A stretch of DNA of 47,057 bases, from contig NZ_CAMQRY010000005.1 in assembly GCF_947036855.1 (NCBI RefSeq), forward strand, positions 1 to 47,057. Direction: 5' to 3'. Positions 26,677 to 33,244 of this stretch are shown here, one piece after another; position 1 is the first letter of the stretch; every line of letters starts with the position of its first letter. The stretch comes from an uncultured Clostridium sp. (GTDB lineage Bacteria > Bacillota > Clostridia > Clostridiales > Clostridiaceae). The position numbers were made by a program, and so were the translations under genes. A model generated the notes under the pieces. It was not told where the DNA came from. It was given only the letters and a program-made list of their open reading frames with translations, and made no database searches.

Positions 26677-26705
26677 AGTTTAACATTTATTATTTTTATG
26701 CACAA
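26677..26705 (-). promoter_or_regulatory. Promoter of maf-radC-mreBCD-PBP2
   Basis: TTGTGC (26700-26705) and TAAACT (26677-26682) are separated by 17 bases on the minus strand. An overlapping TATATA slightly downstream is an alternative -10. Confidence 0.55.
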
Positions 26706-26795
26706 GCATAAAAAGTTCTTTGTTAAAATTTTAATATCTTTTCTTTAATTACGAGTTTTATTAAAAAAACACCTAAAAAGATAGCAACTCAAAAG

Positions 26796-26830
26796 AAAAA
26801 GAACCCTAAAAAGCTTTTAGAGTTCTTTTT
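26796..26830 (-). terminator. Terminator after the SPOR-domain gene
   Basis: AAAAAGAACTCTAAAA (26830-26815) pairs with the complementary arm at 26812-26796, with mismatches near the centre, and is flanked by T-rich sequence on both strands. It lies about 120 bases after the upstream gene's stop codon. Confidence 0.75.
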
Positions 26831-26948
26831 CTAAATAATTATAATTCATATACCATGAATATTTATTAAAATTCAATTACAAGTTGATGTTTTTATAAGA
26901 TTATAATCTTATCAAATTACCATCAATAATATACTAATTTGTATTTTT

Positions 26949-27737
26949 TTATTTATATGTTCTCAAAACATCATATATCATTTGATATACTACTGTTTTA
27001 TCTGATTTTTTTATTTCCTCTGGTAAATTATTAATACCTTCTTTTAATAATTTAAATGTAGCAAATTTATCATCTTCTGTTTCTTCTTTAATTTTATTTG
27101 TCCAAGTTTTAAAATCTATAGTTTTTATACTTGCGACACCCTCAACTTCTGATTTAGTAACTATCTCTAATGCACCTTTTATCATTTCTTTAATTGACTT
27201 ATCTATTGCACTTTCATCTGGCATACTAAATCTTGCCTTAGTATTATCTATTTTTTTTGTTGTTAGATCTTCTGAAATTTTAACGGCTTCTTCCTCATTA
27301 CCAATATAACAAACTACTCTAAACTTTCCATCTTCAGTAAGTACCATTGCTGATTCACCAATTGTATTTTTCAAAGTATCTGCACTCTCTTTTGTTGAGA
27401 AATAACCTGCTTGAACCATAGTATATGTTGGTTCACCCTTTACCTCTACTGGTTTTTCTTCTACTGGCGGTTTTTCCTTTTCAGTAGTATCAACTGGTGG
27501 TGGTACTACTGGGTCACTTGAACCATTTCCATCACCTTTATTTTCTCCACTAACTTTATCTTGTGTCTGACCTGCCCCTTCTGCTCCAGCTTTATCATTA
27601 TTTTTATAAAAAAACTGAAAAAATACAGCTGTACCAATTGATATAGCAAGCAGAGCTACAACAACTATCATTATCATTGTTGTTTTCCAATCATCATTCT
27701 TCTTTCTAGACTTTACATCATATCTTGTATACTTCAT
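26949..27737 (-). CDS. SPOR-domain membrane protein
   Basis: A 262-residue bitopic protein. A basic N-terminus is followed by a membrane helix at about 20-42 and a Pro/Glu/Lys-rich linker (about 55-100). A SPOR-like domain covers about 103-175 (YTMVQAGYFSTKESADTLKN, and FRVVCYIGNEEEAVKISEDL) and a helical C-terminus follows. SPOR domains bind denuded septal glycan, so it may act at the division site or the spore cortex. The GTG at 27749 is within the Shine-Dalgarno (AAGGTGGTG), so ATG at 27737 is used. It is monocistronic between terminators. The exact function is unknown. Confidence 0.85.
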   Translation of the reverse strand: MKYTRYDVKSRKKNDDWKTTMIMIVVVALLAISIGTAVFFQFFYKNNDKAGAEGAGQTQDKVSGENKGDGNGSSDPVVPPPVDTTEKEKPPVEEKPVEVKGEPTYTMVQAGYFSTKESADTLKNTIGESAMVLTEDGKFRVVCYIGNEEEAVKISEDLTTKKIDNTKARFSMPDESAIDKSIKEMIKGALEIVTKSEVEGVASIKTIDFKTWTNKIKEETEDDKFATFKLLKEGINNLPEEIKKSDKTVVYQMIYDVLRTYK

Positions 27738-27853
27738 ATATTCCACCACCTTAAAACATTCTATATAAACATAATATTTATAAGATGGTCTAATTATTCC
27801 TAAAACTCTAAAAAAAATTATGTAAAGCTTATTATTTCTAGGCGTATAAAAAC

Positions 27854-27897
27854 AATAGCCCTACTAAAATTAATTTATTAATTTTAGTAGGGCTATT
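27854..27897. terminator. Perfect 20-bp hairpin terminator after pepD
   Basis: Arms 27854-27873 and 27878-27897 pair without mismatch around a four-base loop, with T-rich sequence on both sides. It lies about 55 bases after the pepD stop and works on paper in both directions. Confidence 0.88.
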
Positions 27898-27952
27898 TTA
27901 TATTTTAGCTACTTATTTAAATATAGCTATATTATACTTTTAAATTTAATTA

Positions 27953-29407
27953 TTATTTTAATGCTTTTAATAATTCTAATAAGAATTCCCAAACATTCTT
28001 TGTTGAACTTATGCTAACATGCTCATCTGGTGTATGAACATCTGCCATATTTGGTCCAAATGAAATCATATCAAGTCCACCCTCAACTTTTTCACTTAAA
28101 AGTCCACACTCTACTCCAGCATGAATTGCTGTAAGTTTAGCTTCTTCACCTGTTATATTCTTATAAACTTTTTTAGCAATTTCTCTAACTTCTGATTCTG
28201 GGCTATACTCCCATGATGGGTAGCTTGATGAAACTACAAGTTCTGCACCTATTACATCAACCACATTTTGTATTTTTTCAATAAACGCCCACTTTTGACT
28301 ATTTACTGAACTTCTTGTTGCACTATCAAAACTTAAAACCTTATCTGTTGTTGTAACAACTCCAAGATTTGTTGATGTTTGAACAAGACCTTCCATATCC
28401 ATACTCATTACTTCTACACCATTTGGTATTAATTGAAGTAATTGAATTGCTTTTTTAGTTGTTTCCTTTGTGAAAACATCTATTGGCATAACTTCTTGCT
28501 TTTCTACTACTAAAGTTATATTTGCATCTTGAACTCTAAGCTCTGCTTTAAGTTCTCCCTCAACCTTTAAAACAACTTCTTTTAATATAACTTCATCTTT
28601 TTCTGAAATTACAATTAAAGCATCTGCTTCTCTTGGGATAGCATTATTTTTTGATCCACCATTTAATAAACCAATTTGGAATTCAATTTTTCCTGAAAGT
28701 TCATTTAAAACTCTTCCCATTAATTTATTTGAGTTTCCTCTAGCCTTATTGATTTCCATTCCTGAATGTCCACCTCTTAAGCCTTTAACACTTAACTCAT
28801 AAGCAACCTTTTCTTCACTTGCTTTTTCCCAGTTTATAGCAAGATTTATTGTATTTCTAGCTCCACCTGCACAGCTTACTAAAAATTCACCCTCTTCTTC
28901 TGAATCAATATTTAAAAGTATTTTCCCTTTAATGTTTTTTCCATCTAAAGCAATTGCTCCACTCATTCCAACTTCTTCATCTGTTGTAACTAAAAGTTCT
29001 ATTGCAGGATGCTCATAGTTTCCAGCAAGAACTGCCATTCCATATGCTACTGCAATTCCATTATCTGCTCCTAGAGTTGTTCCTGTAGCAAAAATTTTAT
29101 CTCCATCTATTCTAAGCTTTAAAGGGTCTTTTTCAAAGTCATGCTCTGTTCCTTTATTTTTCTCACAAACCATATCCATATGCCCTTGCATTATTACACC
29201 CTTAGCATTTTCATATCCTTTTGTAGCTGGTTTTCTAATTATTATATTATTAGCTTCATCTTGTATTACTTCAAGATTTAACTCTTTCGCAAATTTAACA
29301 AGATAATCACTTATTGCCTGCTCATTTCCTGAACCTCTTGGTATTTGTGATATATCCTCAAAATATTTAAAAACTTCACATGGGTTTAATTTTTCTAAAA
29401 CTCTCAT
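27953..29407 (-). CDS. pepD: Xaa-His dipeptidase (PepD, aminoacyl-histidine dipeptidase, M20 family)
   Basis: A 484-residue cytoplasmic metallopeptidase of the M20C type. Metal-site motifs are visible in order: GHMDMVCEKN, GADNGIAVAYG, TTDEEVGMSGA, HAGVECGLL and the C-terminal HTPDEHVS. The family hydrolyses dipeptides such as carnosine and Xaa-His and is common in peptide-fermenting clostridia. A GTG at 29416 lies inside AAGGAGTG; the ATG at 29407 is the likelier start. It forms a single-gene unit. Confidence 0.95.
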   Translation of the reverse strand: MRVLEKLNPCEVFKYFEDISQIPRGSGNEQAISDYLVKFAKELNLEVIQDEANNIIIRKPATKGYENAKGVIMQGHMDMVCEKNKGTEHDFEKDPLKLRIDGDKIFATGTTLGADNGIAVAYGMAVLAGNYEHPAIELLVTTDEEVGMSGAIALDGKNIKGKILLNIDSEEEGEFLVSCAGGARNTINLAINWEKASEEKVAYELSVKGLRGGHSGMEINKARGNSNKLMGRVLNELSGKIEFQIGLLNGGSKNNAIPREADALIVISEKDEVILKEVVLKVEGELKAELRVQDANITLVVEKQEVMPIDVFTKETTKKAIQLLQLIPNGVEVMSMDMEGLVQTSTNLGVVTTTDKVLSFDSATRSSVNSQKWAFIEKIQNVVDVIGAELVVSSSYPSWEYSPESEVREIAKKVYKNITGEEAKLTAIHAGVECGLLSEKVEGGLDMISFGPNMADVHTPDEHVSISSTKNVWEFLLELLKALK

Positions 29408-29434
29408 TGTCTTCACTCCTTAAAATATATCTTT

Positions 29435-29475
29435 TTTTGTAGAAACTTTATAATCCATATAATTTTTCTACAAAA
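29435..29475. repeat. Inverted repeat in the pepD leader
   Basis: TTTTGTAGAAA (29435-29445) and TTTCTACAAAA (29465-29475) are perfect complements, 11 bp each, with a 19-base AT-rich loop. It lies between the pepD promoter and Shine-Dalgarno. On the minus strand it is followed by As, so it is not an obvious attenuator. Confidence 0.7.
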
Positions 29476-29493
29476 TTTTTATTAATTAGTTAT

Positions 29494-29523
29494 ATTATAT
29501 CAAATTTTTATTATTTCAACCAA
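29494..29523 (-). promoter_or_regulatory. Extended -10 promoter of pepD
   Basis: TGATATAAT (29494-29502) on the minus strand has the extended TGn element, with TTGGTT 18 bases upstream (29518-29523) as a possible -35. Confidence 0.6.
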
Positions 29524-29536
29524 TCCATTTTATATA

Positions 29537-29578
29537 GCAAAAGACTAGGACACATAAAAGTATGTACCCTAGCCTTTT
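29537..29578 (-). terminator. Terminator after the S1-domain gene
   Basis: AAAAGGCTAGGGTACATA (29578-29561) pairs with the arm at 29556-29539 (two G-U pairs). It lies 15 bases after the stop codon and ends in TCTTTTGC on the minus strand. Confidence 0.85.
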
Positions 29579-29593
29579 AGCTTCAACTAAAAA

Positions 29594-30739
29594 TTATAAA
29601 TTAAGTCCCTTAAATAAATCTGCAAGACCACCAAAATCTTCTTCAGTATCATTATATTTCATATACTCAGTTGCTTCTTCTGTAGCATCTTTTATACTTA
29701 ATGATAATTTTTCACGCTCTTTATCTAATACAAGAATTTTAACTTTAATTTCTTGACCTATCTTTAAAACATCACTTGCTACTTTTATGTTTTCATCAGA
29801 AACTTCTGATATATGAACAAGCCCTTCAACTCCGCCTTCAATTTCTGCAATTGCTCCAACTTGAATAAATCTTACTATTTTAGCATTTACAGTATCTCCA
29901 ACATTTTTACTCTTTGATAATTTTATCCATGGGTTTTCACATAAATCTTTTAATGAAAGAGATAATCTTTCTTTATCCATATCTATATCTTTAATATAAA
30001 CTTCTACCTTATCTCCTACTGTTAAAATATCTTCAACTCTTTTAACCCTTGTCCATGCAAGCTCATTAACATGTATTAAACCTTCTATTCCATCTATATT
30101 AACAAATGCACCAAATTTAAGTATCTTTGTAACTTTACCTGTTTTCTTTTCTCCAACATTTAAAGTTTTCCATATTATAGCTTCTTCTTTTTTAATTATA
30201 GCCTCTTCAATCTTTCTTCTTGAAACAACAACTTTCTTATCTTCTCTATTAAACTCTATAATTTTAACTTCTAAATTTTGTCCAACTAAAACTTCTATGT
30301 TTTCAAGTCTTTTTGCACTAGATTGAGAAGCTGGCATAAATACTCTTACTCCGTTTACAAAAGCAATTAATCCACCTTTTACAACTTCTTTGATTTTAAT
30401 TTCTATAACTTTATCTTCTTTACTAGCTAGTGCTAAATCTTCCCATACTTTTATAGCATCAGCTCTTTTTTTAGATAATGAAACATTTCCATCTCCATCA
30501 TCAGTATTTAAAATCATAACATGTATGTCATCTTCAGCTTTTATTGAATTTATATCAAAATCAATATCTCCTGATATTTCATCTCTTGAAACTATCCCAT
30601 CTGCAAAGTGACCTATATTCACAATTATTTCATTGCTGTTAACACTAACTACCTTCCCTTTAACAATCTCGCCTCTTCTGAACTTTTTAAGTTCAAACCC
30701 ATTCATTAAATCATCCATTGAAATATTTTCGTTATTCAT
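29594..30739 (-). CDS. Four-S1-domain RNA-binding protein (ribosomal protein S1-like)
   Basis: A 381-residue protein built from four S1/OB repeats at roughly 18-85, 103-168, 188-257 and 273-342. Examples are GKVTKILKFGAFVNIDGIEG and GLVHISEVSD; the second repeat is the most divergent (GGLIAFVNGVRVFMPASQ). It matches the stand-alone clostridial S1 homologue annotated as rpsA. In many clostridia this domain set is fused to IspH; here there is no IspH part. A role in mRNA binding on the ribosome is likely but unproven for Gram-positive S1. AAGGAGATG lies upstream of the ATG. Confidence 0.9.
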   Translation of the reverse strand: MNNENISMDDLMNGFELKKFRRGEIVKGKVVSVNSNEIIVNIGHFADGIVSRDEISGDIDFDINSIKAEDDIHVMILNTDDGDGNVSLSKKRADAIKVWEDLALASKEDKVIEIKIKEVVKGGLIAFVNGVRVFMPASQSSAKRLENIEVLVGQNLEVKIIEFNREDKKVVVSRRKIEEAIIKKEEAIIWKTLNVGEKKTGKVTKILKFGAFVNIDGIEGLIHVNELAWTRVKRVEDILTVGDKVEVYIKDIDMDKERLSLSLKDLCENPWIKLSKSKNVGDTVNAKIVRFIQVGAIAEIEGGVEGLVHISEVSDENIKVASDVLKIGQEIKVKILVLDKEREKLSLSIKDATEEATEYMKYNDTEEDFGGLADLFKGLNL

Positions 30740-30790
30740 AGATTACATCTCCTTGCACCATACATTAATTAATATTCTTTTTATATCTTT

Positions 30791-30819
30791 ATTTTACATA
30801 ACTATTGCTAATAACTCAA
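30791..30819 (-). promoter_or_regulatory. Promoter of the S1-domain gene
   Basis: TTGAGT (30814-30819) and TAAAAT (30791-30796) are separated by 17 bases on the minus strand, directly after the stop codon of the deacetylase-like gene. Confidence 0.6.
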
Positions 30820-30824
30820 TAGTT

Positions 30825-32228
30825 CTATTTCAAATCATTTATTGATATTGTTACATGTCCTGTTTCATCTAAACTATTAATTATATTTTGTAGTGGTGAA
30901 TTATCTAAATGCTTTATAATAAGCTTTCCATCTTCTACTTTAAATTCAAAATACTTCATTTCTTTTGTAGGATGTAGGTAAAATGCTGTCAGAATATTAT
31001 CTATATTTTTATTATTTTCTATCTTCTTTGCCATATCTGTTCCATCATCTGACTTTGTATATAAAAGTGGAGCTGGTACATATATTGTTGATGAATTTCT
31101 TTTACTCACAACCGGTTGGAAATTCCAATATATTTTATATGGTTCAAAACAAGCATCTACATATTCTTCTATTATGGCTTGTTGCTTCTTTGTTGCATGG
31201 TAATGTGCACTCTCAAAGAATGAATATGGTATATTTAAAACTTTAGCTGTTTCAATTGAAGATTCTACAATTTTTCTTGTTTCTTCTTCTGATGGATTAA
31301 ACTGTGTACTTAAATCACTACCAATTCCACTCTTATAAACTCCAGCTTGATGAGTATATCCATGAAGTCCTATATCTCCACCTCTGTATAATATATAATC
31401 AAGCATATTAACAAACTGAGTATTCCCCATATTTCTATCAACTAAAAGATTATTATCTATCTTCTTTTCTGGGTCTTTAAATCTTGGTATCCAAGCAATA
31501 TGAAACTTAGCTCCATTTTCATATAAATAATCAGCACTTGCTTTCATACTTTGAATCCCATGATTTGTTACATACTCATCTCCCGGTCTTACATCCTCAA
31601 GTCTTATCATTGCTGCTTTTCCTGATAATGTTTCTCTACTGATTAAAGGTTCTAATATTTCTTCCTTATTAAATAAGTTTATAGTTTTTGTATCATAATC
31701 CCAAAAATCTGCTATTCCAAGTATATTTTCAAGGTCATTTAATGATATATATCTTACACCATTTTCAGTTATTGAATCTCCTCTTAAAGAATGTAACATT
31801 CCATTTTTAATAAAATTATTATCATTTAAATCTATTGTTATATCCTTAAACTTATAAATATCATCTTTTGCTGTAAACTCTATACCCATTATTTTAAGAA
31901 ATTCATCTATCGGAAGATAATATCTTTGATTTAACTCATACATATTAGACAACTCTAACTTTTCACCATCAAGAGTCATTTTTATATCAGTTATTTCATA
32001 TATCTCACTTTTATGATTAATCACAACTTCTTTTGGAACATGTTCTTCTCGCCTCGTAAATGGAGTCTTATATATAACATCTCCCTCTTTTACTTCTATA
32101 CTCTTAATCATTGAAACTCTATAATAGCAAACTGTACCTATATATATAGTAGCTATTGTTCCTAAAACTCCTAGTGAAATATTCCTCACTATTTTTAATG
32201 TTTTCTTTTTATCTTTTAAAATCCCCAT
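30825..32228 (-). CDS. Membrane-anchored DUF2334-like polysaccharide deacetylase with N-terminal stalk domain
   Basis: A 467-residue protein with a signal-anchor helix at about 17-35. The region at about 75-190 resembles copper-amine-oxidase N-terminal-like stalk repeats (YLPIDEFLKIMGIEF and YISLNDLENILGI). The C-terminal NodB-like barrel carries D212 (RLEDVRPG) and the zinc pair H289-x3-H293 (LHGYTH), as in DUF2334 proteins. It probably acts outside the cell on a wall or surface glycan; the substrate is unknown. AAGGGGG precedes the ATG. It appears to be a single gene between yaaA and the S1 gene. No clear terminator follows it. Confidence 0.82.
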   Translation of the reverse strand: MGILKDKKKTLKIVRNISLGVLGTIATIYIGTVCYYRVSMIKSIEVKEGDVIYKTPFTRREEHVPKEVVINHKSEIYEITDIKMTLDGEKLELSNMYELNQRYYLPIDEFLKIMGIEFTAKDDIYKFKDITIDLNDNNFIKNGMLHSLRGDSITENGVRYISLNDLENILGIADFWDYDTKTINLFNKEEILEPLISRETLSGKAAMIRLEDVRPGDEYVTNHGIQSMKASADYLYENGAKFHIAWIPRFKDPEKKIDNNLLVDRNMGNTQFVNMLDYILYRGGDIGLHGYTHQAGVYKSGIGSDLSTQFNPSEEETRKIVESSIETAKVLNIPYSFFESAHYHATKKQQAIIEEYVDACFEPYKIYWNFQPVVSKRNSSTIYVPAPLLYTKSDDGTDMAKKIENNKNIDNILTAFYLHPTKEMKYFEFKVEDGKLIIKHLDNSPLQNIINSLDETGHVTISINDLK

Positions 32229-32316
32229 TAATAATCCCCCTTACCCTGACAATTACTTCAATGATAAGGTACTTATATATAATTAGATATATAGTTTTTA
32301 TAAAATTTTCAATTTA

Positions 32317-33093
32317 TTAATTTAAAATCTGTGGATCTCTTGTAAATACAAAGTTATTGTCATCTGATAATTCTCTGCTAAACTCATAACCCTCATAATC
32401 AAACTTTTTTAATTTTTCTGAGTTCTCTATTTTATTTTTAACTATATAGTTAATCATCATCCCTCTAGCTTTTTTTGTATGAACCACAACAGTTCTATAC
32501 TTTATACCCTTACGTTCTTTAAAAACTATATTTATAACATTAATTTTCTTCTTTAACTTTAAAACTTTAGCATACTCATTTGATGCAAGGTTTATAATAA
32601 CTTCCTCTCCACTACTTAAAGCATCTATAATTATACTTTCTGTTAACTCCTCGTTCCAAAAATCATATAAATCCTTACTACCATCTACTGAAATTTTTGT
32701 TCCCATCTCAAGTCTATAAGGCATCATTCCATCAAGTGGTCTAAGACTTCCATACATACCTGATAAAATTCTAAGTTTTCTATTACAAAACTCTAGCTCA
32801 TCACTTGAAAAGTTTATTGCATCTATTCCTCTATATACTTCTCCACTAAAACTTAAAACTGCTGGTTTTATATTTTCTCCATCATAAACTTTCCACTCCT
32901 GATTTCTCATAAATGTAAGTTCTGCAATTTTATCATTAACTTTCATAAGTGATGCTATCTCTGGTATTTCTAATTTTTTTAAATTATCCATCACTATTTT
33001 TGTTTTTTCTAAAAATCTTGGTGTTGTAGATTTTATATCTAAATTTATTTTTTCTTCATCCATACCCTTTGCAGGTGTTGTTATAATTAGCAT
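32317..33093 (-). CDS. yaaA: YaaA family (UPF0246/DUF328) peroxide-stress protein
   Basis: A 258-residue protein starting MLIITTPAKGMDE and containing the family blocks GEVYRGIDA, LRILSGMYGSLRPLDGMMPYRLEMG (residues 107-131) and KKARGMMINYIV near the end. In E. coli YaaA binds DNA and lowers free iron during peroxide stress; the clostridial role is unknown. It is transcribed divergently from the DinG-type helicase, with about 150 bases between the two starts. Confidence 0.93.
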   Translation of the reverse strand: MLIITTPAKGMDEEKINLDIKSTTPRFLEKTKIVMDNLKKLEIPEIASLMKVNDKIAELTFMRNQEWKVYDGENIKPAVLSFSGEVYRGIDAINFSSDELEFCNRKLRILSGMYGSLRPLDGMMPYRLEMGTKISVDGSKDLYDFWNEELTESIIIDALSSGEEVIINLASNEYAKVLKLKKKINVINIVFKERKGIKYRTVVVHTKKARGMMINYIVKNKIENSEKLKKFDYEGYEFSRELSDDNNFVFTRDPQILN

Positions 33094-33199
33094 AATTTTT
33101 TCTCCATTCTTTTAAATTTATTCTTATTATTTATTCTACTCAATTTTTCAAAATCTATAAAGCTAAAAGAACTTACGTTCTATACTTTTTAATTATTAA

Positions 33200-33208
33200 T
33201 GGTATAAT
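33200..33208 (+). promoter_or_regulatory. Extended -10 promoter of the DinG-type gene
   Basis: TGGTATAAT has a perfect -10 and TGn extension. The -35 region is poor, as usual for extended -10 promoters. The start site would fall near 33215, 30 bases before the ATG. Confidence 0.6.
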
Positions 33209-33244
33209 CTTAATTAACGATTTTTTTAAAAGGAGGGTAACTAA

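Larger units (their letters stand above)
26585..26948 (-). other. Gap between maf and the SPOR-domain gene
   Basis: No reading frame of note. It contains the maf promoter (26677-26705) and the hairpin at 26796-26830. The remainder is AT-rich filler. Confidence 0.6.

Noticed and set aside
26585..29416. GTG starts a few codons upstream in maf, the SPOR gene and pepD
   Set aside because: In each case the GTG is the GTG of an AGGAGTG- or AGGTGGTG-type Shine-Dalgarno; the following ATG has proper spacing.
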